DNA from: Geosiphon pyriformis
Taxonomy: Eukaryota; Glomeromycota; Glomeromycetes; Archaeosporales; Geosiphonaceae
Assembly (NCBI GenBank): GCA_016748015.1
Contig: JAAOMT010000261.1
Location: 298,456 to 362,455, forward strand
Length of the DNA: 64,000 nt
Direction: 5' to 3'
The position numbers were made by a program, and so were the translations under genes. Positions 11,801 through 23,496 of the stretch are shown piece by piece (the stretch's first letter is position 1; each line of letters begins with the position of its first letter). The notes under the pieces are model-generated. The model worked only from the letters and a program-made list of their open reading frames with translations. It did no database searches and was not told the origin of the DNA.

Positions 11801-13537
11801 CATTCTGTTTATCCTTTGTGTTCTCCAGTTTGTATTCATGTTGGTGCTTCTAATAATTTTTTAGCAGGCATGATTTGTATTTTTTTTGATTGTAGTTTGT
11901 CTATTGGTGGCTCTTTGGCCAATTTTTTTTGTGGTTGTGATGGAATTCCCATGTCTGTTGCTCTTGACAAGTCGATGTTTTTCAAGTTTCTCCCTTTTCT
12001 TTGACATTATGGTATTGTATTTGTGGATCAACTTCACAATCATCATGGTGCTGTTTTTGATTGGTACACATTTAAGTAGTGGAAGAGACTAGACTCCCAT
12101 GAGCCTGTTCCTAAGTGGTTCAGACTCTCTACTGCATTTCTCAATAATGTGGATTTGTCTTTGATTCTTTTCTTAGCATCAAGTAGTGTTGGTTCTCTGA
12201 ACATTCTTGGCTCTGGTGGTTTTATGTTTGTATGTAATCATCTGTTTCAAATTGATACTAATAGTTTTTTTGTATACATGGATGAGTCTCTAAGGAGTTT
12301 GGGCACCATTGGCTGTAGGGCTGGTACTGTTGTTTTTTTCGAAGACATTGGTGTATCAAGTTTGATGTCATCTACTTTGGCTGAGATGCAAGCTATTGTA
12401 TTGGCTTTGGAGTGTATTTCCTTGGCTAGCTCTGTTTGCTTGTTTTTGGATAGTCAATCTGTTTTAGATGCTTGCAAGTCAGAATTGGTTTTGGCACATC
12501 TCAATTTTTGTAATCAGTGTTAAGTCAAGCATTGTCACATAGTTAATATTATTCACAGCAAAAATTTAAGGATTAGTTGGCACAAGGTAAAGGGTCACTC
12601 TGGCATCCTAGAAAATGACCATGCTAATTCACTTGCTGGTGATGTGTCTATTTTTGAGTGGTTTCTTCTGCCTCATTTGGATGAACATTTTTTGGTGGCT
12701 GATGGTGTTATTGTTTCTGGTAACTCTAGACATTTTGTTCATAATGTTTATTGGTCTGTTTGTCATGCACATTAGGAGATTGGTTCTGGCTTAAAGTTTT
12801 TGCTTCATGATTTGTTTTCTGAAATTGATTGGCACTGGTCTTTGCTGGTGTGGCATCCTGATTTGCACATGGTCACTGGTTATACCAGCAAGGCCTTGGC
12901 TAATGTGCACACTTATTTTATGAAAGCTCTGTATTGTCAATTGCCTGTGGCTGTTTGTAAGTGTCTTTATAATAAATGTTATCTCAGTATTCTGTGCTTA
13001 TATTGTGGTAAGATGAAAATATCAGATCATGTGTTTTCCTGCAAAATTGATGAGCTTACTTGGCATCAAATCCTGGAATCTCATGTGAATTCTTGGAAGT
13101 CACTTTTGGGTCTCTCCCATTTCTTTTCGGATGTGCTCCAGTTGTTGTTGACCTGTATTTCTGATTATTTTTTGTCAATGACTCTTTTTAAGGGTTGTGT
13201 TTTTGAAGGTTGGTTTTGTGAGACTGTTTTCATTTTCCATGATCCCAAGGTTGTTTGTTGTGAGGTTGTTGAGTTTGTACACTTCCTCAGTTTTGATTTT
13301 AGAAATAATATCTGGTTGGTTTGTACTAAGCACTAGACATATATGGAAAAAAATGGCTTGATTCTTTTCGATGATTTAGATTTCATATTGATCTCTGGTT
13401 TGGCTTCAGAATTTTCTGCTGGTATGGTTAAGATGCTTGGAATAGCTGAGGCTTTTGGTATACGTTTTGGATTTTGCAAATTTTGTTTGTTTTTTTCTGG
13501 GATAAGTGATTTGGTTTCAGTTCATATAGCTGCATAG
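8867..13537 (+). pseudogene. LINE1 ORF2: endonuclease, RT, RNase H, zinc finger
   Basis: A candidate ATG at 8867 overlaps the ORF1 stop (ATGA); a second ATG at 8894 begins MCNVKGMNN. The AP-endonuclease-like part has ETKLR, GGDFNE, DYIL and DTDHKA. RT has IIPKPY, LSKILSDRI and LCEDNFSVLKG. The catalytic box reads FIDN (at about 11174), with the second Asp changed to Asn. RNase H has VYMDES, AEMQAIVLALE, FLDSQS and GHSG. A C-terminal CLYCGKMKISDHVFSC zinc motif follows. One reading frame runs the full 4.6 kb without any indel, yet it holds many stops, nearly all where the other copies have Trp. The protein is inactive as read. Confidence 0.92.
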
Positions 13538-13675
13538 TGTTGTTCTGATTGGCTTGAGTGGCTGGTCGTGTATAAAAAAAGCATGATTCACACCTGGTAT
13601 AAGTCATTTCTTTGATGTATAAAACTAGGCTGTGTTTGGACCTCACTTATTAAACAATAAAAAAAAAAAAAAATT

Positions 13676-13884
13676 TAAATTTAATTTAAATTTAATATGT
13701 TTTAATTTTTTAAAAACTTGTTGTAAATATTAAAAATAATCTATAAATATTGACAAAAAAATATTTGTATTATTTAAATAAACAATAATAAATTATTGTA
13801 AATTAATTTTTGAAATATTACAAAAATATTAATTAATTTAAATAGTATTATATTAAATTTATAATTTTAATAATTTATTAAACT
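13676..13884. other. A+T-rich spacer between LINE1 and LINE2
   Basis: Almost pure A/T with AAATTTAA-type runs. No ORF or recognisable signal. It lies between the LINE1 A-tail and the pyrimidine-rich 5' end of LINE2. Confidence 0.8.
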
Positions 13885-13997
13885 TTTTTCTCTCTTATCT
13901 CCAAAAACCCTTAAAAAGTGCACTTTCTGTAAAAAAGAAGTTTTTTGTTTTTTTAGTCTATATCAATATTTTTTTACTTAATAATAATCTATTTTTT

Positions 13998-15878
13998 GTG
14001 GATATAGAGGCTACTGCTAGTAGCACTACATCTAAGAAGAAGGCTTCTAAAAGTGCTTTTCATGGTCTTGCTAGTGGCTTCTTTTCTCAGAAAAAGAAAG
14101 TTATTCTTAGCAATGTCAAACACTCTGGTAATGAAAAAGATATATCTTTGAGCAAATTTGGATCTGGTAATCATGTTTATTCTAATGTGAAAAGTCTATT
14201 TGGTGAGAATGAAGATGTTAGCATGTTTGGAGTAAATGGTGAGTCTCTTTTGGGCTCAGCTGTTACTACACTTAAGGCAAAGCAAGTCAACACTGGTGCT
14301 GGTTTTGGTTTTCCACTCAGCTCTTCCAACTTTTATATGGATGATGATAAAGTTGTACTCCTTTTTCACTTGCCTATCTTTCTTGAAAAGAAGTGGATTG
14401 ACCCAAAAATTATCAAGACTTTTGTGGAAGTGTTAGTTAAAAAGTCATTCACTTTGGATATTAATCTCTCAGCTGTGGAAGGTAAATTGGCAATGGCAAA
14501 AACTCAGTTAATTTGGAAAATTTTTTCAACAGTCAATGGTTTTGGAGGGGCCACTACCCCCTTAAAATTTGAAGAGATCATCCAATCAACATTTACTTCT
14601 GAGGAGAGCTTAATTAAGACTACATTATTGGCCAGAAAGGAGGGGATCATTGTAAACAGTAATCTTAAGAAACAAGAAATTCATTCAAATTGGGCTGTGG
14701 TCATCAAGAAAATTTCTATGAACACACCAAAGAATATAATCATTGCTGCACTAACTGAATTTGGTGAAATTAAGTCGATCAAAATTCAACTTATTGAATT
14801 ATGGCAAAAAGCTGTGATGGAATTTGCTGAATTAGATCAGGTTAAACAATTGGCTACTAAATGGTCTTTCTTGATTGGTAAAGATTCGGTGTGTGTGGCC
14901 ATGGCTGTGGATAATTGTAAGACTTGGGCATCAAAAGATAAGTTCAGAGTATTGCTGTTTACTCTGCTAGTGAGAACAACTGCTTATGATTTGAATACTC
15001 TTTTGGATGGGGCTGGTGAAAAAACCTGTGTCATTAATTGCTCAATGGATTCTGGCAACCAGGTATGCTGTGCTGTAGTTGGTTTTGAATCTGAGGAAGA
15101 TTTAGAGTCTGCTTATCACACTGAGCTAATATTTGGTAGTGTTAAATTATCTTGGACTAGATTGGACTTGGTTTGCTGTGAAAAGTGTGAACATTTTGGC
15201 CATTCTACTCTGGAGTGTGATGCACCAATTTCACCTATTTTTAAGTCCTCAAGATCTGTTAAAAGAGTCTCTTCAGAAGATCATCATCTCCAGCTGGCAA
15301 AGTTGTATGCTAAGAAGAGTGTTCTTATTTCTAAACCTGCTGTCTTTGGTGGCAAATCTTGGACACAAGTGGTCTCACTTGCTTCTCCTTCTAGTGGCCC
15401 TTGTTTTGATTCTGGTTTTGGATTTGGTTCTCCTCCTTCTGGTTCATCAAGTATTAAGAAAAGTGCACTAGTTGTTCAAATTGATTTCTCAATCAATGAT
15501 CATCTAGCTTCACTGGAACATTTTTTAGAATTACTAGCTGATTAGGTGTCAAATATTGTGCATAGATTAAATGGTGTAGAGCTGGTGCCCCTGGTGCTTA
15601 TTACTCAAGTTGTACTTCTGGCCACCCCTGTTTCTACATTGGTGTCACTAGATACTGATATGGTTTTGGATGTCCCTTGGCTGTCCCTTCTTTCCTCTTC
15701 TCCAGTTTTAGAAAACAAAGTGGTAGATTTGGGTCTGAGCAGTTTAAAAGTTTTTACCTTCAAAGTTGGCAGTTTGGAATCTAAGATGATAGCTCTCAAA
15801 GTTTCTATTGGCTCAATCTTGGGGAATTTAAATCTGTTGTGCATAAATTTGGATTCTTTAGTATATTCTTTGCATTAA
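13998..15878 (+). pseudogene. LINE2 ORF1 (nucleic-acid-binding protein, type b)
   Basis: About 626 codons in one frame with a single nonsense codon, TAG at 15543-15545, where LINE5 has Gln (LLSDQV). A conserved N-terminal FHGLASGFFSQ segment, KIFSTVNGFGGATTP, then an intact CCHC knuckle CEKCEHFGHSTLEC near 15180, and GGKSWTQV. The frame is open upstream of 13998 with no ATG, and the residues there also resemble LINE5 (LVYINIFL versus LVYITIFL), so the true start is uncertain. ORF1 proteins of this class bind element RNA. It groups with the LINE5 ORF1. The TAA stop overlaps an ATG of ORF2 (TAATG). Confidence 0.85.
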
Positions 15879-18800
15879 TGAGTGAGCTCATTTGAAGAGT
15901 AACTACATGCAATATTAGGAGTATATCAAATTTAGCTAAACAAAAAAACATTGTTTGTTGGCATAAGAATTCAGAAAATATAATTTCAATTGTTACTAAA
16001 ACAAAATTGAGGTCTGACATTAGGCCTTAGATCATGAATAAATTTAATGGACTTCGGGTTTTTACTTCTGGTTTGGATATTGGGTTTTATGGTACTGGAG
16101 TTGCCATAATTATGAACAATTCTTTGGCTTAGCATGTTTCGAAAATGAATGAAATTTCTGGTCATTTAATTTCTGTGCATCTTTTGTTCAAGAACAAGCT
16201 TTCAGTTACAATCTTAGATCTGTATACTGGTGTGTTCATTAGCACACAATTTAGTCAGGCTGCTGATATCAATTCTATGATTTCCAAGGTGGTCAATTCC
16301 AGCTTGTTTGTGGTTTTGGATGGTGACTTTAATAAAAATAAGTCTGGCAAAAGTGTGAGTTTCAAGTTCTGTTTGGAATTGGGCCTGGTTAATACTTTTG
16401 ATGGACACTCATTGATTAAGGCTTCCACTTGGAGCAATTCTAGAGATGTTGAAAAAGTAATTGATTTTATTTTTGTGAGTGGAAATTTGGCATCTGTTAT
16501 GGCATCGCATTTTGTCGATAGTGTGTCTGAGTTTTTTGATACAGATCATAAGTCAGTTTTCATTTCAATTGGTTTGGGTGGGCTGCTGAATGCACATCTT
16601 ATTAGCATTTGCAGACAAGCCAACCAAGACCAGTAGAAGTTCAAATTAAAGGATGCAGATGATGTTCAATGGTTAAGCTTTAAAGACTGCTCTTCTACCA
16701 AGTTGTTGGCTAGATCAGACATGTTTGAGGAAGCAAAAGTCAATGGTAACTTAAATATAATGTGAAAGATGTTAGAAGAAGCCATAATACAGACTGCTAA
16801 CACAGTTTTTTCTAGAATCTGGTATAGTGAATATGACTGTATGAAGAATAAATAATCTTCCAAATTCTTTAAATTAGAGTTGCTTGTTGTAAAGATTGTG
16901 AAATATTGGAACTCTGGTGATCTTCTAAACTTCACCTGTCTCATTAAGGTCTGGTCAGTTATTGATGTAGTCAAAGCTTCTAAGGTTGATAGCATGGTTT
17001 TAAATGGTGTAAGCTTGATGGAGTTGATTAAACATTTGTTGGTGATAAGAAAAGGGTATCATAAGTCTAAGTATTGTGAATCTAAGATTGCTGAAGATAC
17101 TGCTATAAGAAAGGCAATTAACCGTCATATGAAAAATTTCTGTTCTGACAAAGAAAAGATAATAAAGAACATTCTGGAACATCCATTTCACAAGGTGGTT
17201 TTGGATCACTTGGTAGTGGATAATGAGCTGGTAATTGAGCCTAATAAGGTAAAGCTCAAGGTTAATAAAATTATGGAAAAGTAGACAAGAAAGCAATTAG
17301 TTCTTTCAAAGATGCCTGATCTTTGGACTTGCCAATATATGCCTTTGAATTATGTGAATGATGATGCTTTCTCTGATACAATGAATAAAATTGGTATGGA
17401 AAAATTGTCTCTGGTTATAGATAATCTGCCAAACAATAAAGCAGCTAAGTTATCAGGGATACCTAATGAACTTTAAAAGCATTGTAATAAGGAGGTTTTG
17501 GCCTGTCTTTTGAAATTGTTGAATTTGTGTTTGAGTATGAGTGCAGTTCCTGATCTGTGGAAAAAAGCATGGGTTTCAATGATTCCAAAACCTTATAAGT
17601 GGAATGGTGTTCTAACAAATACTAGACCTATTGCATTAGTCAAAACAGCATGCAAAATACTATCTAAGATTCTATCTGATCAGATATCTTTGGCTTATAG
17701 CAAGTTTAATGTTCTTTGTAATAACAATTTTTCGGTGTTAAAAGATACTTCAACTCAGTCTCCTATTTTTGCTATTGGCTCAGTTGTTGAAGATGCTCTG
17801 GAGAAAAACAGAGAGCTTTGATTAGTGCTATAGGATATACACAAAGCTTATAATTCAGTAAGCTGGCATTATTTGCAAGCAAGCTTGTGTTGCATCAAAA
17901 TGTGTGAACATTTCATCCAATTTTTCGGCAACATTCATGGGAACTGGGTCAACAGGGTGATGACCAACTTTGGGCTTTCAGATGGTTATAGAGTACATAA
18001 TGGATTGGATCAAGGGGAAGTATTTTCTTCACTGCTTTGGAGAATATTTTATGATTCACTTTTGTGTAAAGTGAAAAGGCATGAGCATTTATATGGATAT
18101 AAAATTGATTCTAAGTTTGTAACAAAGTCTGGCAGGATTGAAGCAAGTGGAGGAAAAACTTTCTTTTTGGTTGCAGGTGCTTTTGTTGATAATACAATTT
18201 GGGTCAGAAGTAGTCAGGCATCTATGCAGTATATTTTAAACATTGCTAGTGAATTTTTTGTGATCAATAACATCTCAATTAATAATGATAAGACAGTAGC
18301 AATTCTTATCAATCAAAGAGTTAAAGATGCTTTGCTATTAATCAATAGTTCACTAATTTTGATTGCTAAAAAGGGTGAATCACATCAATATCTGGGTATT
18401 TTTCTGTCAACTGAGGGTCTCTCTAAGCCCAATTTGGCTCAAGCCCATAAGGATGTCAGATTTTTTTCTAATATAGTGTTAAGGAAAACTATTATGGACA
18501 AACAATTCTGTTATTTGGTTTTGGTGGTTTTGCAACCTATTGTTAGCTATCATATACAGTTCAGTTTTGTTACTTTAGATATGTGTCATAAGTGAGATAT
18601 TATGATTAAAAAAAGTCTTAAAGCCAAAGCTGGTTTACCATGTGACTTTCCCAATAAGGTCTTGCACCACCCTTTTTTATATAGTTTGAAGCTCTTTAAG
18701 CAAGTTCAGTCTGAAGAAAAGCTGGCATTACTGATTTCATTTTCTAATGGCCATAGTATTTTTGAATGTTTATTTGATTATAGGTTTCTGGATTTGTAAG

Positions 18801-20569
18801 TTCTGGGATGGTTTCTTCTGAATCCTCTGCAATTTTTTGTTAAGTTGCATGTTAGTCCTGTAAACAATTTTTTGGCAGGGGTGGTGAAAATTTTTTTGGA
18901 GAATGAATTATCTTTAGTAAACAATTTACCTTGTGTCTTTTGTGGGTCTAGTAATTTTCTAATGTCTGGCATTTTGGGTCAGTTTTTGTATTACAAATCC
19001 GTTTTTTTATTGAAGCATTTTGGTGTTGCTTTTGGTGACAGAATTTTTGACAAGAAAAGAAAAGTAATGGACTGGAAAACATTTCAGCATTGGAAACAAT
19101 TGGACCCGAGAGGCCCTGTGTCTTACTGGTTTTCTTTGATATCTGATTTTATGAACAATTCTATTTCTTTGGAGGTTGGAGCTGCTACTGCTACTAAGAA
19201 AAATGTGCTAAGTGTTTTGGATTCTGATGAGTTCTCTGAAGTTTGTGATAGTCTACTGGAGGTGTGGTCTGATTGTATCAAGATTTATACAGATGAGTTC
19301 TTGAGATGTGCTGGTTCTGTTGAAGTGGCAGATGGAGCGGTTACATACCTCCCAGCTGTGAATGTAAGCATTAGAGTTAAGATTGCTGGATTTTTGTTCT
19401 CTACTTTGACTGAACTGCAAGCTGTAGTGTTGGCTTTGGAGTGTGTTTCATTTTCATGCTTAGTGGTTTTGTACTCAGATAGTCAATCTGTAATTAATGC
19501 CTGCATTTCCAAGGCTTTTTCAATTACACTTGACTTCCATAACCAATGTTGAATCAAAAGATTGCAAATTGTCAATCATCTTAAAGACAAGAATATTTCA
19601 ATTAAGTAGGTGAAGATTAAAGGTCATTCAGATGTATTGGACAACATAAAAGCTAATGTACTGGCTAATGAGACTACTTTCTCGTCCCTTTCTTTGCCAG
19701 TTAAAATCCAAAAGAGATTTCTGGTTACTGAAAAAACTGCCATATCTGGCAATGTTTGTTATTTTGCTCAGAACTTACACCAGTCAATATGCTGTGCTTG
19801 TTGGGAGGCTGGTTCAGGTTTTGATATAGTTCCGAATTTTATGATTAAAAAAATAGATTGGGATGCTATTGCGACAATTTGGCATCTTGATTCACACATG
19901 CTTTCTGGATTTACCAGTAGAAAGTTAGCCAATTCATGTATATATTTAATGAAGTCTGTATATAAGCAGCTGCCAGTTGTAGTTAGAAAGAGGTTGTATA
20001 ATAAAGATTATCCTAGTGTTTTGTGTTTGCTGTGTGGCGAGATGGAGTTCTCTGATCATGTTTTTACTTGTTCTGATAACTTTGGTCTCCGTAGAGACAT
20101 TTTGGTTGAAGCTGCTGAAAAATAGATGTCAATATCTGGTCTTTTAAGTTTATTTTCATCTGCTATTCTGCTCTTGTTCTTATTATGTTCTTCAAATATG
20201 AGTCTTTATATGGCAGTATACAAGAGTTTTGTAATGAAAAATTGGTATGTCAAGACTGTTTCAGTTTTTGAGAGAAAAAAAAAAGCTACTCAAATCCTTG
20301 TAGAATACATCAAATTTGTGATAGAGTTGTAGTGCTCTCAAATATAGACTATTAGGACCAAGCATAAAGTAAAGATGGAAAAGGCTGGCTTGGTTGGGGA
20401 TAATAATGTGGTTTTTGGCTTGTCCAGTAGTATAGTTTCTACATTGTCAGCTGGTATTGTTTGTATGCTTGGTGTTATAGAATCTTTTGCTATTAGGTTT
20501 GGTAGGCACAAATTGTGTTGTTTTTTCTCTGGTTTGGGTGGTAATGCTTTTGTTACTATAGGTGTATAG
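15878..20569 (+). pseudogene. LINE2 ORF2: endonuclease, RT, RNase H, zinc finger
   Basis: A single -1 frame relative to ORF1 runs from the ATG at 15878-15880 to 20569 with no indel. The second start position used by other copies is ACA here. The endonuclease has TKTKLR, DGDFN and DTDHKS. RT has MIPKPYKW, LSKILSDQI and NNFSVLKD. The catalytic box is FVDN at about 18183, so its second Asp is lost. RNase H has IYTDEF, TELQAVVLALE and YSDSQS. The zinc motif is CLLCGEMEFSDHVFTC. A conserved Trp codon (LWKH) is TAA at 17474-17476, where LINE3 has TGG. It groups with LINE4 ORF2. Confidence 0.92.
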
Positions 20570-20705
20570 TGTTGTCTTGTCTGACCTAAGTGGCTGGCCA
20601 TATGTAGTCTGTACGTGAGCTGTGTTTAGTTGGTTCTACTTAGTTTGGTTCTATGTACTAGATAGCAGTTGAACTTTATTCATAAAACTTGTAATAAAAA
20701 AAAAT

Positions 20706-21401
20706 TTTTTTTATATAATAAATACTATTTTGTATTTGTTTTTTAAATTTATTTCAATTTGTCAATATTTACTAATTAAGTTAAGTATAAAAAACCATTT
20801 TGTTTTTTTAAAAACATCAAAAATTTTGTTAATTAATAATATTAAATATGAATTTTTTGTTGTTTTATTATAATTAATGTAAAATTTGGTTTTTCTATTT
20901 TTTTTCTTATTAAAACAACTAATAAAAACTAAAAACTTATAAATAATTATATTATTCTATTTTTTAGCATTTTTTAAACTTTTTTTAATAAAATTATGTT
21001 TTATCAATAAAATAAAATAATTATATTGTTTTTTAAACTTTATATTAATACTTTTTACAATATTAACTTTAATACAAAATAAAATAATCTTTGTAAAAAT
21101 AAGTATTAATTTGAATAAAATATTATTTTGCTCTTAACAAATAGAACATAATTATTAGTAAATTTTTTTAAAATTTTTTAATAAGTTAAATATGTTGTAA
21201 TTAATAATTTTATTAATTATTTTGGCTAATATTTTTTAACAACATATTTTTTCTCTTATTTTTATTTATATTATATTATAAAACTTGTTTTTATTGTATA
21301 AATAGTACTGTAGTTTTATTAGTATTTTATTAAATATTATTTTAAATAATATTTTTTTTTGTTTAATATGTTAATTTAATTATATTTTCTAATATAAAGT
21401 T
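20706..21401. other. A+T desert between LINE2 and LINE3
   Basis: About 700 bases of almost only A and T with homopolymer runs. No ORF, repeat unit or splice-like structure stands out. It starts after the LINE2 A-tail and ends where the LINE3 5' UTR begins. Confidence 0.8.
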
Positions 21402-21529
21402 AATTCTTTCTCTCGTCAATCCCCTGGCCACTGCAAGAGCGAGAAAATTTTTAGGAGAATTCACTTTACTTTATTCCTTTACCCTTCATTCTTCAAGTCA
21501 TTTCTTCTACTATATCTCTATTTGTCACA

Positions 21530-23473
21530 ATGGAACCAGTAGGCTCTTCTGCTGGTGGTTCTGGCTTGGTTTCGGCTGGTTTGGAGACCTGCCAGAGTGT
21601 GAAAAAGAAATGCGTAGATACAGTTTATTCTCAGAGTGCATCCTACAAGAAACCAAAGAAGCCTGCTGCTGGTAATGTGGTCAACTCGTCTGCTGAATCG
21701 CTGAGCCTGGAGGATATTGGTGGTGCTGGTGCTAAGCCTGTGGAGTCCTGGGGCAGTGAGATTGGCAGTGTTGCTAGTAGTGTCAGTGGTCTCTCAGATG
21801 TCAAAAATATGGCAAACATGGTGGCCAAAGAGACCAGTTATGTGGAATCAGATGAGAATGATGGCATGGATGAAAATACACCGAGAAAGACTCGTACTCA
21901 AACGTACATGCTGGACAACCCACCAAAGCAACCTTTGTTCGACCGTATGAGTGACAACGACGATGCGCTAAAGCTTCCTCTCCCTAAATTTGATGGTGCC
22001 AATCAGGTGCCGCATATCAGGTCACATGCCCTAGAAAAAAGGAATTTTGAGCCAGTAAAATCTTTTGCATTAGATATTGAGGTTTCGGCAGTGCCTAAGA
22101 AGACAAATGTTAATAAGTTGATAACAGTTAAGAAAATTTTTTATCGAATTAATGGATTTGAGGAAGCTTCAACTCCCTCAAAATTTCCAGAAATAATAAG
22201 ATCATCATTTACATCTGAAAAAAGTTTAATTAAGGCAAGGAAAATGGCAATTGGTGAGAAGATTTTGGTAAATGATAATCTAAAGAAAATAAACAGTCAT
22301 TCAGATCGGGAAGTGATTGTTAAGGAGATTTCAGTGGATCTTCCCAAATCAGCTGTGGATTCGGCATTTTCTAAATTTGGCAAAATTGTTTCAATCAAAA
22401 TACAGCTGATTGGTCTTTGGCAAAAGGCTTTGGTTGAGTTTGAGTTATCTGAAGTGGCTAGTCTGATTGCATCCAAATGGTCAATCTTCATGGGAAAAGA
22501 TTTGGTGCGTGTGGCTTTGGCGGTCTGTGATAAACAAACATGGGTATCAAGAGATCAGCATCATGTCTTGCTTTATACTCTTTCAGTTGGCACCACTGCC
22601 CATAATCTTTTCAGTTTATTGGATTCATATGGTGGGAAGACTTGTTTTATTGGCCGTAATCCTAATTCATATGTTCGTAATAGATGTGCTGTAATTTGTT
22701 TTGGTAATGAGGCGTCCAAGTTGGCTGTTATTGATACCATTCCAGTTTTCAAGGGTGTAAGTTTGTGTTGGGCTGGTCTTTCTTTGGCCAGTTGTACTCA
22801 GTGTAAACAATTTGGTCATGTTACAGTCAACTATCCCTTGGGTGTGAATTCTGGTGTTCATGGGAAGAGAGTGGTTTCTAATCAAGATCAGATTCATCTG
22901 GCCGGGATATATAAGAAAAAGTCGGCTTCTATTGCTCATCTGGTCTCATTTGGTGGTAAAACATGGATCCAAGTTGCTGGTGGCTCTCCTTCTTGTGTGG
23001 TTCCCTCTGGTTTGGTTGGTGCTGGTTTGCATTCTGGTTTGGTTCCTTTTTCGATGATGACTAACTCTTCTACCATTTCTCATTTAAATGACCGGCTGGC
23101 GATTTTGGAGCACTCTTTGGAGCTTTTGACTGACCGCGTTTCTGGCATTTTGGTTCGATTGGATTCCATTGGTTTGGTTCCTGTGGTGAACTCATCTCTA
23201 AGCTCTCTTTCTGCTGTTTCTGAGACTTTGACTTCTGATGTGAATTCTGATATGATTGTGAATACTGCTTTGGTCTTGTTTGGTACTCCTCTATTCATTG
23301 TTTATAATGCTGTTGTTGAGCTCAGCTCTAGTAGTTCCAAAGTCCTCACTGCCAAAGTGGATGGTTTGGAAACAAAATTGATTGCTTTGGAGGCCTCAGT
23401 TGGTTTAGTTTTGGATAAGTTAAATATTCTGTGCTCTGGTTTGGATTTGTTAGTTCTCCTGTCTTCTCAATAA
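21530..23473 (+). CDS. LINE3 ORF1 protein (type a), intact
   Basis: An uninterrupted 647-residue frame from an ATG beginning MEPVGSSAGG, the same start as LINE4 (MEPMG). The N-terminal third is Ser/Gly/acidic and low complexity. The middle has KKIFYRINGFEEASTPSKFP and a conserved IKIQLIGLWQKALVEFE segment. A CCHC-type knuckle near 22795 reads CTQCKQFGHVTVNY, with Tyr in place of the last Cys. A GGKTW.QV segment and a Leu-rich C-terminus (ILEHSLELLTDRV, possible coiled coil) follow. The expected role is RNA binding and RNP formation. The stop TAA at 23471-23473 overlaps ORF2. Whether it is expressed is unknown. Confidence 0.9.
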   Translation: MEPVGSSAGGSGLVSAGLETCQSVKKKCVDTVYSQSASYKKPKKPAAGNVVNSSAESLSLEDIGGAGAKPVESWGSEIGSVASSVSGLSDVKNMANMVAKETSYVESDENDGMDENTPRKTRTQTYMLDNPPKQPLFDRMSDNDDALKLPLPKFDGANQVPHIRSHALEKRNFEPVKSFALDIEVSAVPKKTNVNKLITVKKIFYRINGFEEASTPSKFPEIIRSSFTSEKSLIKARKMAIGEKILVNDNLKKINSHSDREVIVKEISVDLPKSAVDSAFSKFGKIVSIKIQLIGLWQKALVEFELSEVASLIASKWSIFMGKDLVRVALAVCDKQTWVSRDQHHVLLYTLSVGTTAHNLFSLLDSYGGKTCFIGRNPNSYVRNRCAVICFGNEASKLAVIDTIPVFKGVSLCWAGLSLASCTQCKQFGHVTVNYPLGVNSGVHGKRVVSNQDQIHLAGIYKKKSASIAHLVSFGGKTWIQVAGGSPSCVVPSGLVGAGLHSGLVPFSMMTNSSTISHLNDRLAILEHSLELLTDRVSGILVRLDSIGLVPVVNSSLSSLSAVSETLTSDVNSDMIVNTALVLFGTPLFIVYNAVVELSSSSSKVLTAKVDGLETKLIALEASVGLVLDKLNILCSGLDLLVLLSSQ

Positions 23474-23496
23474 CTCACTTAATTTGGAAAATTGCC

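Larger units (their letters stand above)
7800..13675 (+). mobile_element. LINE1: 5'-truncated non-LTR retrotransposon
   Basis: The element begins within ORF1: homology to LINE2 ORF1 (IKSIKIQL) starts at about 7800-7822. It ends with a 3' UTR at 13540-13660 (GGCTGGTC, AAGCATGA, GTGTTTGG, AATAAA) and an A-run. 5' truncation is usual for target-primed insertion. It is followed by an A+T-rich spacer and LINE2 in the same orientation. The exact left border is uncertain, because 7763-7800 could be either LINE or LTR remnant. ORF2 is in a single frame throughout, with many stops. Confidence 0.9.
13885..20705 (+). mobile_element. LINE2: near full-length non-LTR retrotransposon
   Basis: The 5' UTR with TTTTTTCTCTCTTATCTCC at 13883 resembles that of LINE5 (from about 46180). 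ORF1 and ORF2 are both complete in length. The 3' UTR at 20571-20700 (GGCTGGCCATATGTAG, CTATGTACTAGATAGCA, then an A-run) matches the 3' UTR of LINE4, not those of LINE1, LINE3 or LINE5. The element is visibly more A+T-rich than LINE3 and LINE4 and carries many nonsense changes without ORF2 indels, which suggests an older insertion. Confidence 0.92.
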
